This document shows positions 1 through 9,716 of a DNA stretch of 22,225 bases, piece by piece. Made by a program: the position numbers and the translations under genes. Within the stretch, counting starts at the first letter, position 1. Every line of letters begins with the position of its first letter. The notes beneath the pieces are model-generated. The model saw only the letters and a program-made list of their open reading frames with translations, made no database searches and was not told where the DNA came from. The DNA comes from Gymnopilus junonius. Lineage: Eukaryota; Basidiomycota; Agaricomycetes; Agaricales; Galerinaceae. The stretch spans positions 1-22,225 of the forward strand of contig JADNYJ010000514.1 in NCBI GenBank assembly GCA_015501075.1, in the 5' to 3' direction.

Positions 1-1294
1 GATTTTGAAGGCCCAGTTAAAACCTCGGCCTCATTATTGTTTCCTTGGGTGGACACGCCCTCGGGAGGCGAAGACGACGCATATATGTGTTCCTCAATGA
101 ACGCAGCCACTTCGGCTGCCAATTTCTCCTTAACACCAGCTGGTTCATTTTGAAGTTCATGATAGCCACCCTTTAGAATTCTTTAAGGTTCTGTAATATG
201 CGTAAGATCATAAATGCTAAGTACGTCGTAAAGAGAAATCTTCTTTTTCTCGCCGGAATCTTGTCATGGAAGTCTTTCGATGCTGTGTGGCTTGTCACTT
301 TGAACCAGATTTAGCTAATTATCACGCAAACGGACGAAGAGGGTAGCAGACTTGTCTTCATTCCATGTATAATCAGCACCTTATAGAAGTGAATGAATTA
401 TGAGTGGCGATACGAAAAGGGTACTGCGAATAGATACAGGAAGTTTCTTTGGCCAGTGAACGTGATCGTTGTACAGTAAACTTCGCCCTAATGTGCCTGG
501 AGTTTCAATAAGCAGTCATTTTAAGAGTGGAGAAAGGTATGCACCTGTGAAAGCATATCACTGACGTTCTTCAGAGATCCTGCTGCTTATGAGGGGTCCT
601 TCAGTAAGCGTTGTAAATTCTGCGTCATGGGATAAAGCTAGTAGTTAAATAGTAGGTAAGCTTAAATATATTTTCGGAATTTGCAAATGTAAAGTAAGGC
701 TGACTTAGCTTTCACGCTGCAGAAACCAGCATGGATGGCAGAACATTCCCACTTTAGTACAACCATCTTGTGAGTTTTGGTACTGGTCTGGTCTGGAGGA
801 TCAGAGGATGTAGCAATGACTCCCTTAAGCGAGTCAAGTGTTTGCTTATATGCGCCCTTCTGCCTTGAACTGCGAAGCCGAACTTCACCCACCCTATAAT
901 ATAAGGAAGTTCATTATTGAAGTAGCAATCACAACGAGTTGCGGACCATGGAATGACCATCAGGAACAAGGTACACCTTCGAAAGTCTTGCGAGCATGAC
1001 TGATAGCCAATTAATATCTTCCATTTGTTCTTTCCAAGACGTCTTTCCATATGAGCTATGCTTGCTCTTCTTGCCGTCTTGTCCTGACTAGTTAACCCGA
1101 AGCCCCGTGGTCGAATGCCAACACAGCGATACCACGCGCAGCAAGCAAAGGATGGAAGTGGTGTATTCCGACATGTTCTGCAACCGTTACGAAGACAGCA
1201 GCTTTGGGCGAGTTCGGCGGGTGTAAGTTCGAGCATAAAACTGGGTTGAGTTCGGACCCGTAAGCCAGTGTTCCGCGTGTTGTTCCGTGGTCAT
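1..1294 (-). pseudogene. Monoacylglycerol lipase (alpha/beta hydrolase) pseudogene, 3' end cut by the window
   Basis: Minus-strand pieces in all three frames line up in order with a fungal monoglyceride lipase, a serine hydrolase that releases glycerol from monoacylglycerol. The N-terminus starts at the ATG at 1292-1294 and reads MTTEQHAEHWLTGPNSTQF. The HPLLAARGIAV stretch follows in another frame, then LTSQDKT, and then the nucleophile elbow GHSM at 948-959, where the usual GHSMGG has lost its second glycine. The C-terminal block GGYHELQNEPAG..KEKLAAEVAAF is at about 45-165. A 1-nt loss after TYT near 1218, larger losses around the oxyanion-hole HGF segment, and several later shifts break the frame. 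One intron (about 52 bp, donor after the LYD codons) is still recognisable near the 3' end. The identity is firm. The decay is too extensive to be base-calling error, so a functional product is unlikely. The stop codon lies outside the window. Confidence 0.85.
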
Positions 1295-2545
1295 GTTTAT
1301 TCTGTAAACGAGTAAAAGAGGAATAAGTGAGAACTGGAAGGTGTCTGCGAAAGAAAGGTAAGGACTTGGAAGTCCAAAGCTGGAGAAACATACCAGATCG
1401 GGGTGCATGCGGGGTAAACATCCGGCACACCATGGATTACCGCATAACCGGAATTGCTTGCACCTGCAGAAACTTTATCGACATCAGCCAATCATCTTCA
1501 CACGACCTTTAAGTTTGTGGAGCTTTAAAGTGGACAAAGAAAGCGCCCTTCGGCATCTTAGTATGTGGTATATTCAACAGACTGGTTTCATCCTTTACAA
1601 ACTTTTAGTTTACTGAATAAATCCTGAAAGGCGACGATATGGCATCTAGTACGTTATAGACTTGTCTCCTTTCTCTAGTCTGCACCTTGCGTGGAGGTCG
1701 AGAACGACGTCGAGGAGTTTGTATTTCACGATCAGCATCAGACTGTCCCCTCTCCCTAGTTTGTCCATTCGCTTTACATGAGTCTGAACCTGCGTGGTAA
1801 ATTCACCGACGTATATTCAATATCACATTCTACGACCACCTACCTGCGCCATTCAACCGTAATTTTTCGCCGTTGGGTGTGACGGTCGTAAGCTTCCCGT
1901 CGATGCAACCGGAGCTGTCCGTATTTACTTCAATAACAAATGGGTAAGAAAATGCTGATCAAATTTCAAAAGGTTGTGCCGACACTCACCACTATTACGA
2001 CCGGATTTCCCAATATCCACCCTGCTTCTTTGAGAAACACCCATCGGGCAGCAACAGAAGTTAGCGTGCACTGCGTTCAAAATTAGCACTTGCAGGGAGC
2101 ATGGTTAAGAATTAGAGCAAACTTAGAAAACCCTCTCTACCATCATTCAAAGGGAGAGGTAGTGATATTTTGCCATCCCTTCTCCTAGGAAAACGAGTAC
2201 AAGCTGGATAACACGATGCGTGCATACGTCGAAGTAAAGAAACAAACCACAGACGTTACGATAACCGACGGTTACAACCATCTCATCAATATACCATTGT
2301 AGTCCAAAGCAAGGGGCAAAGGCACCGAGAAGTATATAAGTCTACTTGAAGATAAGATTACATTACATTGTATTGATCAATTGATCACGTGTACCTAACC
2401 GCCCGAGTTTCTCGCCGAAGAGATTCGCAGATCATTACTTACACGGCTCTCATCCTCCACGTCCACGCCGTGTTTCTTGAACAGGGCCTACATATACCGT
2501 CGGGATCGGTAAAGGGCTAAATAAGGGGGCGCGCTGCCATTAAAG
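1295..2545. other. Intergenic stretch with unassigned coding-like fragments
   Basis: No gene can be closed here. Short plus-strand frames with protein-like composition occur at about 1690-1770 (reads APCVEVENDVEEF) and 1825-1955 (reads YDHLPAPFNRNFSPLG, then VSFPSMQPELSVF). They are separated by stops and frame changes and could be remnants of a gene I do not recognise. A minus-strand stretch near 2440-2480 (reads FKKHGVDVEDESR) is followed by a perfect GTAAGT donor but has no continuation. A TATA-like element, gtatataag, lies at 2332-2340, about 200 bp before the ABC transporter start; its use as a promoter is a guess. Confidence 0.3.
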
Positions 2546-5453
2546 ATGCTGGGTATCTGGGCCAGGTCGTCTCTGCGGCCCTCTTTGTCCCTGCTCAGTA
2601 AAGATTTCAAGTCGATCGACAGTCGGTATCACCATGCGTCGGCGACAGTTTGTTTTGCCACCCGGACATTGCACAGCAAAAATACATTGAGAGTTCCATT
2701 GACCTCTACAATTTTCAAAAGTTGGCCATCTCCCAGACATAATTCTACGCAACCGCCTGCTTCACCTTCGCCATCTTCATCCGCTCCGAAACCAAAGCCG
2801 TCGTTCATCTCACGGTTCCTTCCTGCCTCAATAGCAACGAAGGCGCCGGAGAGCTCTTCATCTTTTCGAAAGATTGTAGCTCTTGCGAAACCAGAGAGCA
2901 AGCCCCTTGGAATTGCCATTGGTTTACTTCTTGTCTCTTCGGCCGTGTCAATGAGCGTACCTTTCACCATTGGAAAGCTGATCGACTTCTTTTCAACTAC
3001 AAGTCCTGTGAGAACCGTTTCTATTGGTGAAAGACGCGTCGCTCATGTCCTTGATAGCAAATACCATTCGGACTTTCATCATGGCAGGCTGCCACGGTTC
3101 TCCTCTTTCTTTTCACGCTAGGGGCTGTTGCAAATGCGGGTAGAGCCATGTTAATGAGGTTATCAGGTTAATTTTTTTATGCTTTGAAATAATGAAGACC
3201 AACGCGTCAAATTCTACAGGGCAAAGAATAGTTGCGCGTCTTCGTGAACGGACATATTCAGCAGCGTTAAGGCAGGAGGTAGAATTTGTCGAGAAAGGAG
3301 AAGGCGATGTTCTCAGCCGACTGAGCGTGGACACGAGTATAGTGGGAGAAAGGTGAACAAACTCAGCTTCTTGCGCCACGGTTTTCGAAGTAATTAATCG
3401 CATTTAGTGTCACCCAAAACCTTTCTGACGGTCTTCGCGCGATCGTTATGTCCACTGTTGGGCGTAAGAATGATTATATTTGCCATTACCTTTGACTTAT
3501 TTCTTGAACACAGTTGGCGCCATGTTTTATGTTTCTCCGACATTAACAATGTTGATGTTGGCAGTAGTTCCCCCAGTATCCTTGGGTGCTGTTCGTTGAA
3601 ACTTCCATCCAGATATTCGTCAGGCATTTGACTGGAGACTAGGTTTTCTATGGTCGCTACTTGAAAAAACTTTCCAACAAAACTCAGGAGGCAATAGGCG
3701 AAATGACAAAGGTACACAAATCAAAGGTTGTCATTTCCTAGCTGTAAATTTATTAACCAAATCTCGCAGGTTGCCTCAGAGTCTCTATCAGCCCTACGTA
3801 CCGTGCAATCTTTCAATGCCACTCCACAAGAGGAGGAGAAATTTCATGAGAAGGTTACAAAGGTTTTGGCACTGGCCAGAAGAGAAGCAATTGCTAGTGG
3901 AATCTTCTTTGGCAGTACTGGTTGGAGTGGAAATGTTACCATTCTTGCCCTACTTGGCTATGGTTTGTACTGAATTGAACCCGTCGGTCGTCGGTATTTC
4001 ACTGACCTCCTTCATAGGTGGCACCTTAGTCTCTCGTGGCGACATATCGGTTGGCGATTTGACCAGCCTCTTACTTTACACTGTCTATGTGGGAAGCGGT
4101 CTACAAATGCTCACGTAAGTCTTGTGGTAACACAATAAGCCCTACTTAACCTGCCTTTTTCAGCTCATTTTTTGTATGCCATTTCCGTGAATTGTCTGCT
4201 AACAGACCAAGCCTGAGAATTTTTCTAGTCATCTATTATGCGCGGCATTGGTGCAGGAGCTCGCGTGTTTGAACTTGTCGACAGGACACCAGCGATACCT
4301 TACGGAGTCGGTGATGAAGTTCCAAAAGATAAAGTCGGCGTGGTCAAATATGAACGCATTCATTTCGAATATCCCAGTCGCAAAGGTGTACCAATCTTGA
4401 ATGAGTTCAATCTCGAGCTGGAACCTGGAGAAAGTGTAGCCATAGTGTAAGTCAAAGTTTAAACATGCCATTAAATTTGGAACGTTCACATATTGTCAAT
4501 AGCGGCGAAAGCGGGGGCGGAAAGTCTTCTGTTCACTCACTTCTTCTCCGGTACTATGATCCTGTCCAAGGAAAAATAACCTATGATGGACGAGGTGGGT
4601 TATCTGATGCTGTAGAAAGCACGTCCAGTGACTGATCAGTGGATGCAGACATTCGCGAATTCTCAACCACTTCCTGGCGTTCAATTATTGGCGTTGTTCC
4701 TCAAGATCCTGTCCTATTTGCTGGGACCATTGCTTCAAATATTTCTTTTGGAAACCCCGACGCTACACGTCAGGAGGTCGAACAGGCTGCTCGGGAAGCG
4801 AACTGTGAATTCATATGGGGAATGCCTAATGGCTTCGATACAGAGAGTAAGATTTTGCCATTCAAACAAGTGGCCCGGTTTCCTCATATCTTTATTCATC
4901 AGTCGGTAGATTGAGTTTGAGTGGTGGCCAGCGACAGCGCCTAGCAATAGCCCGCGCTTTACTAAAGAAACCGATCATCTTGGCACTTGATGAGGCGACT
5001 AGCTCTTTAGATGCTACATCGGAGCGCAGGGTAAGCTAACGATGAATAATTTGCCCTATCCATTTATTGACAGCTTTGTTTGCTAAGGTTAACGACGCCA
5101 TTGATAGGATTCTACATTCTCGTCAGACAACGGTCCTGTTCGTCGCTCACAGATTATCGACCATTGCTCGCGCAGAACGGATAGTTGTTCTCGAGGGTGG
5201 TCGTATCACGGAATCTGGGACGTATCAACAACTCGTACGTGCACCTCCCAGAATTTTTGCATCATCTGTCTCATCTTTTGTCAAGGTTGACCGTCCCGAT
5301 TCACGTTTCCGCTTCCTGATGGCGGCCCAACTAAATGCGGCTGCTGGAGAAAAAATTGACGCAGACTCTGAGGCTGCGGAAGAGCAGGAAAGTGAAGAGG
5401 TCCAAGAACTGACGGATATTCCAGAACGGTCACAGGAAGGTCGTTCGACTTAA
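2546..5453 (+). CDS. MDL1: Mitochondrial ABC half-transporter, Mdl1/ABCB10 type
   Basis: An intact 718-aa product is obtained from 15 exons: 2546-3007, 3058-3166, 3220-3352, 3408-3463, 3514-3590, 3643-3711, 3770-3962, 4018-4114, 4164-4173, 4229-4446, 4503-4594, 4649-4846, 4903-5030, 5088-5234 and 5286-5453. All junctions are GT-AG and in phase. Residues 1-70 are rich in Arg/Ser/Leu and poor in acidic residues, as in a mitochondrial presequence. The six-helix membrane domain spans about residues 115-400. The nucleotide-binding domain has Walker [10 protein letters not shown] (476-484), the Q-loop PQDPVLF, signature LSGGQ (577-581), Walker B IILALDEA (596-603) and the switch His in VAHRLS (H635). 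The tail is acidic. One TMD plus one NBD means it must dimerise. In yeast, Mdl1 is an inner-membrane exporter of peptides from the matrix, and that role is inferred here from family. Atm1-type and other ABCB half-transporters are less likely. Exon 9 is only 10 nt. Confidence 0.95.
4164..4173 (+). other. 10-nt micro-exon of the ABC transporter gene
   Basis: The stretch ctcatttttt lies between cag (ends 4163) and gtatgc (starts 4174). Including it joins the QMLT and SSIMRGIG codons in frame as TSFFSSIM, the expected end of the last membrane helix. Skipping these 10 nt would shift the frame of the whole ATPase domain, so the exon is required. Confidence 0.85.
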
Positions 5454-5775
5454 ATTTATCATAACCTTCATCTTTGTGGACGGTATGTACGTGTAATTCA
5501 TGTAATAGACGAAACGTTTCCCCAACTCCAGCATTGCGTCACTTACATCTCTTTAATATTTATTTACATCTATTAGACATTATATAGATTCGGATTCGCA
5601 AAATCGTGGCTACTGCCATTCCTTATGCCGGGGTGCAATTTTCCAGTGCGAGAAAATCTCGACTCTCGAGGGCCAATCGACCTGTGCCTCATGACGAAGT
5701 CCTGGCATCCTCATGTTGAAGGTGACATCATTCCTTCCCCATTTTATAAGGCCTGGATTTTGTCAACGAGAGATG
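5454..5775 (+). other. 3' flank of the ABC transporter; no gene seen
   Basis: AT-rich sequence follows the ABC stop codon and probably carries its 3' UTR. An open frame begins at the ATG at 5625 and runs to 5924, but its sequence resembles no family I know and it crosses two other coding-like frames, so it is not called as a gene. Confidence 0.4.
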
Positions 5776-5847
5776 TTACACTACCGCACATGCAGGCCCT
5801 CACGCCAAGTAGTACTGGAGGAACTGGGTCTCCCATTCAAAGCCAAA
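5776..5847 (+). pseudogene. Possible glutathione S-transferase N-terminal remnant
   Basis: One frame reads VVLEELGLPFKAK at 5809-5847, which resembles the helix 1 to strand 2 segment of fungal GST N-terminal thioredoxin folds (a typical pattern is KV..VLEELGLPY). The DNA just upstream (5776-5808) could be a damaged version of the preceding strand and active-site loop. Only about 13 residues match well and the frame then stops. The next coding-like segment begins in another frame at 5846. Chance resemblance is possible, and no function is claimed. Confidence 0.3.
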
Positions 5848-6850
5848 GGCGATCAACATTGACGCTGAAGCGAAGAATGCTAGATCATACATCAGTGAGA
5901 TTAGACGGCCCATTGGCGAATTAACTGTGAGTGTCCACTTATCAATTTACTTATTCGCTGCAGAGCTGATTGGTCCATTTGTAACTAACAAGGCCCTGTG
6001 GATGCCTTGCAAGGACAGACTATGCAAATTGCCCTGCTAGGCGAACCCGGCACCAAGCAGGAGATCTCTGAGTTCGTATATCTTAGCCAAATAAAGTGTC
6101 TATTAAATCGATGAACACAGCCTCCGCGACCAAATGCGCAATCAAGACAAAAGGCATAGGGAAGGGCTCGTAGAAATACAAAGTAAGTCTTCGGGATGCT
6201 GTTGTCACGTTGCGTCTACTTAGTAATGGATGTTACAGATATTCTTGATGACCTCTTGGACAATCAGGTCAAGGCAGATATGAGGAAACAGGGTTGTTCC
6301 CAAACTTCTAGGTTACCCAGCTCTTTTCAATTAACGTCTCCCTAGTCGAGCAGGAGATCGCAACTCGGATTGACGAATTGGTCAAGGAACATGTGGCGAA
6401 GTGTCTGAAGGTCCATATTCCTCAAGAACTTCAGGACGAAGTTGCTTCCAGTAAACGCGAGCTCGAAGAACTGAACATTCGCCTGCACAACTCGTAAGCT
6501 CAACTTGGTTAATCTTGGCATATGGCTCACTTGTCGACGTTTTATAGCGAAAGTCGCCGTGCTAACGGAAACCTTCGTCACAACAAAGCGGACGATCTAC
6601 TGGCAACTATGCTTATGCTCGATGGAACTGTGAGCCTGCGTTATCCAAAGGACTTGCGAGGTCTTTTCGAACTCGATGGTATGTCGGGTTCAATGATTGG
6701 CTTTTATGAATGAATCTGACTTTATTCATAGGCGAGACTACTAAGGCCCTGATGGTCGATTATGCATTACCTGAACTAACGGAGTCTAGGGACCGTAACC
6801 TCAACAAATTCATGCAATTCTGTGGCGTGAGATACCAATTGGTGGAATGA
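5846..6850 (+). pseudogene. Conserved basidiomycete coiled-coil protein gene, 5' half frame-broken
   Basis: The 3' part is a clean, in-phase exon chain: 6121-6182, 6239-6292, 6346-6493, 6548-6678 and 6732-6850, ending in TGA. It encodes a charged, helical, probably coiled-coil protein. Recognisable blocks are IPQELQDEVASSKRELEEL, NSESRRANGNLRHNKADD, YPKDLRGLFELDG and a C-terminal NLNKFMQFCGVRYQLVE. I recall this pattern from uncharacterised agaricomycete proteins; no function is known to me. The upstream exons (about 5846-5926, reading SYISEIRRPIGELT, and 5993-6075, reading PVDALQGQTMQIALLGEP) fit the same family. However, both junctions, 5926/5993 and 6075/6121, are out of phase by one nucleotide. 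No convincing start codon is seen. It may be a recent pseudogene, or the exon boundaries may be more complex than I can see. Confidence 0.6.
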
Positions 6851-7233
6851 CACTGTTTTTCATCTTTATTCTACGTAAGCTAATTATTCCAAGTATACCC
6901 AGGTTCGCCGCGTAGCTGCTTAGAAGCTTCAAACATCAAATCCTTTTTGACTGGCTATATCCCTCTGTTTCCCTATGAAGCAGTGGGCTGAAATACAACC
7001 TATATTCTTGGATTTAATCTATGGATTCAGCAGCTATAGGTTCCTACCGTTCAACTATGAGCCACCTTGAGCTTGTGTTACCTTGGAAAGCCTACTTGAG
7101 GCAGCTTCTTTCAAATCATAATCCCTTGGTTCAACTGAGATATAGAAATGTACCTATTTATCTCTGCCTCTGCTTTTTGCATTTTTTGAGAAAATGGAGT
7201 TTTTTATATGATACATATTTTTACACTTGCTAA
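6851..7233. other. Intergenic, nothing recognised
   Basis: AT-rich spacer between the coiled-coil gene and the accessory block. A 70-codon open frame from 7021 has no family resemblance. I see no repeat or RNA gene here. Confidence 0.5.
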
Positions 7234-7261
7234 ATTAAAACAACCGACTTTAGCTCAGTTG
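7234..7261 (+). repeat. Direct repeat of the tRNA-Tyr 5' end and its upstream flank
   Basis: These 28 nt match 11665-11692 at 25 positions in the same orientation. They comprise 10 nt of 5' flank plus the first 18 nt of tRNA-Tyr, CCGACTTTAGCTCAGTTG, where the gene at 11675 has CCGACCTTAGCTCAGTTG. The match covers the acceptor 5' strand and most of the A box, then ends abruptly at 7262. There is no anticodon arm, T arm or B box downstream, so this is not a tRNA gene. It could be a target-site duplication of an integrated element, the head of a tRNA-derived SINE, or an ordinary duplication scrap. Confidence 0.75.
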
Positions 7262-7308
7262 CACCCTAGCCGAACGAGGCGAGGACATACCCGACTTGTA
7301 TGTGCTGC

Positions 7309-7442
7309 GAGGCCGTAGGCCGATCGCTGTAGCATCGACCCTGTGAGGCCGCAGGCCGAGCTCTGTTTTTCCATCGTCGTGAGGCTGCAGGCCGATCCTC
7401 ATCTTGGACATTGACCATTGACGCTGTGAGGCCTCATGCCGA
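7309..7442 (+). repeat. Four spaced copies of a 15-bp GGCC-rich motif
   Basis: Copies lie at 7309-7323 (gaggccgtaggccga), 7345-7359 (gaggccgcaggccga), 7381-7395 (gaggctgcaggccga) and 7428-7442 (gaggcctcatgccga). The spacing is 36, 36 and 47 bp. Each holds two GGCC-like words three bases apart. The sequence between copies is also related (ctgtgag or tcgtgag before the motif, gctc or atcctc after it), so the array is a diverged tandem repeat. Part of one unit (gatcgctgta.catcgac) recurs at 7574, 252 bp further on. Confidence 0.8.
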
Positions 7443-8340
7443 GCTCACCATCCGTCATCGTGCACGAGTCTCGCCTACCTACGTCACCAGCCTCGTCACC
7501 GTTCGTCGTCGCCATCGCTCCCTACAACACTACCCGTCGTCGCCGTCGTGACTTCCTTCATCACCACCACACTGATCGCTGTAACATCGACACTGTCGGG
7601 CCAAGCTCTCTTCACCGCCACCCGTCGTCGTCATCGTCGTGACTTTGTGTAGCACGGGCGCGTCACCACTCCTCGTCACCACTTATCATCGTGTTGCTCA
7701 CTGCCCATCGTCCTCGTACCCTTGTCGTCGCTCCCGCCAACCCAAACTCTCTTCATCTATCATCGTATGTCACCACTGCTCATCGCCATCACCCTTGCTC
7801 ACTGCCATTACTGCCCCTGCCCATCGTCACCATCACCCTTCCTCATCATTTCACCGTCGTCGCTCTCACCTCACCCACATCGCCGTCGCGCTCATTAATC
7901 GCGATCAGCGCGATCGTGCCTGATTCCCAACTGGCTACGTCATCACCTGACCGCGTTTGTGTCACCCATCACCGTCCTCTTTTGCCTCCTGCTACCGCCA
8001 CCACCTCCATCGCCTGCCATCGTCAACGGCTCCATTCCCACGTCGTTCTACATCTGGCCTTCATCTTCATCAACAGTCGTGCTACCCAGACCGCGTTTGT
8101 CTTACACCACCGTCCTCGTTGTCTCAACGCCACCCTCATTGCCATCGTCAGTGGCTGGTCCCCTCCCTGGCCTTCATCCTTCATCACTGCGTCGCCGCAG
8201 ATTGTAGTCGCTCACCGCCGTCATAGTTTCTCTCATCGCCGTCCCATCGGAATCTACGTCTGTCCTTAGTTGCTCCCTCATTGCCATTGACCACCATCCT
8301 CACGACCGTTGTTGTCGTCTCTTCTCACCTCCCCTCAATA
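7443..8340 (+). repeat. C-rich, strand-asymmetric degenerate repeat tract
   Basis: About 900 bp made mostly of C, T and A with words such as catcgtc, ccatcacc and cgtcgtcacc; G appears mostly within CG or TG. Long open frames exist here in several frames at once (for example 7691-8269), which reflects the low stop density of such sequence rather than genes. Internal duplication is visible: the block at 7951 (ccgcgtttgt, then accgtcctc) recurs at 8091, and ggccttcatc occurs at 8057 and 8169. It adjoins the 3' end of the partner pseudogene at 8524 and may be the end region of the same element. Confidence 0.75.
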
Positions 8341-8523
8341 GTCTACCTGCATAATACGCAGATTGCGCATGCATCCCACTTTTATCAACAAATTTGAATT
8401 AATTATAGTATACTGTAAAATGCACGCTCGTCACCGTGGACATCTGCCGCCGGCTTCCTTTTCATCGCAAGAGTCAGGCAAAAATCTTCTCAAGAGGTAA
8501 AAAGTCGTACACAAATGTAAACA

Positions 8524-9710
8524 CTACTCTGTGGTCAGAAACGTGTGTATGAAGTCCATCGTCTATCCACGGACGAGCGTGTGTATGAGCTGTCTAAAGG
8601 CACCCTCGCTCTCCAAGAGCTCGTCCTCACTTGGATCCCCAACTGTCCTCGGCAGCTCCTTCATGGTGGCCGAAAACGTGGGGCTTCGACCCGTCTTGCC
8701 AGTCTTCTAGGACACATCGAGCGACCAGCATAGGTCCTCACACCAAACTTGGTTCGGTCGTTAGCGAAAAGGACCAGCGATGTCATCAAAAAGGTAAGCA
8801 CCTTTAGAAACATTTTTTTCAAATCATTTCTTGCCTTGATGATCTTTTCGTGATGGCCCTGAAGTACTTTATAGGATATGACATTGTCCGCAGGCAGTCG
8901 CCCAAACGCGTCCTCTCGGAACTGCTGCTTCAAAACCTGCGTCAGCTCCGCCCACTCGACCGAAAATTTGATGGCGTGAATCGTTCACATCACCGACATC
9001 ACAAAACTGTAAAGAACATGGGCACTCTCACTGCCTGTCATCAGGCTTTCACGTCCATGCAGGTGCGCAACCCGATCCGTGTTTTCTTCCAAAGCGAAAC
9101 TCTGGGCTCCAATCTCGGTAAAGTCTCCTTGCTTGGTAAGTTGGGCTTTCTTTTTTGGCGCGTCAGTAAATACTTGATAAAAACTGTACTGGCCATACCA
9201 GATGATCATCATCAGGCGCAGGCCGGTAGCCCCTCAACAAGCGTACAAACCCTTCCTGCTCAGCCTCTAGCAGCGTCTTTCTGCCAGGACAGAGCAAATA
9301 CGCAACCCACTCTCCAGCTTCAATGGCCCCTGCATCGCTTGCTCTGATCATTTCTACCACCCTTGAAGCGGCTCTCTGAAGAAACCTGAGTTCATTCCTT
9401 GCCAAGATAAAGCAGAAACTCACTGCTTGGACCTTTTCAGGTTCCTCCTAATTGCTGTTCCCCTCCTCCTCTTCAATATCGCTGGCTGTCATGATCCCGG
9501 TCATATGCGTGTGCATCAACCCCATGGGCCAGTGCACCTTGTTGAAAGATCGTGCATATTGCTTATGAGTCCCTGGCATCGCAGTCATAGACACCGGTTC
9601 AGGGTTCATAACCTGCATATATGCGCGTTCCAGGGCATGGTCCATCATGGAAGCAAAAGCAAAACCCAGAATAGTAATGTGTATTCCATTTTAGAAAATA
9701 CCACCCAAAC
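8524..9710 (-). pseudogene. Unrecognised recombinase-partner gene, copy 1 (inactivated)
   Basis: Read on the minus strand, this is homologous to copy 2 at 12728-14137. Matching blocks in order are MMDHALERAYMQVM (copy 2: MADRALE, then YMHVM), AEQEGFVRLLRGY, KQGDFTEIGAQSFALEEN (copy 2: KQGNFKFKEIGERSVALEAN), FREDAFGRLPADN (FRHDAFERLAPSM), KTGRSPTFSAT (identical) and LLESEGAFRQL (LLESEGAFTKL). Introns survive at about 9386-9423 and after the DDDHL codons. In-frame stops are TAA upstream of MMDHALE, TAG near 9460, TGA just before AIKFSVEWAEL and TAG before TMDFIH (copy 2 has Gln there). The product family and function are unknown to me. Its 5' end faces the 5' end of the recombinase-like gene at 9717, so the two may have been a divergent pair in one element. 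Confidence 0.6.
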
Positions 9711-9716
9711 AAACAA

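Noticed and set aside
1..1294. Monoacylglycerol lipase as an intact multi-intron gene
   Set aside because: The frame changes occur inside conserved blocks without splice sites, and conserved residues are lost, so introns cannot explain them.
4160..4240. Apparent frame break between the ABC transporter membrane and ATPase domains
   Set aside because: Resolved by the 10-nt exon 4164-4173 with proper splice sites.
5625..5924. 99-codon plus-strand open frame as an independent gene
   Set aside because: It has no family resemblance and overlaps two other frames that carry better-supported protein similarity.
7244..7340. Second tRNA-Tyr gene
   Set aside because: Only the first 18 nt match. There is no anticodon stem, T arm or B box after 7261.
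7309..7442. CRISPR-like array of short repeats with regular spacers
   Set aside because: The repeats are only 15 bp and imperfect, the spacers are related to each other, and the context is a eukaryotic genome with spliceosomal introns.
7691..8269. 192-codon open frame, with overlapping frames at 7639-7923 and 7957-8226
   Set aside because: Three frames are open over the same C-rich repeat tract and the products are low-complexity His/Ser/Pro/Arg runs. Stop-poor composition explains this better than a gene.
7244..8340. Complete tRNA-derived SINE
   Set aside because: The A-box portion is present but no B box follows, and there is no clear poly-A or simple-repeat tail with matching target duplications. 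It is kept only as an alternative explanation.
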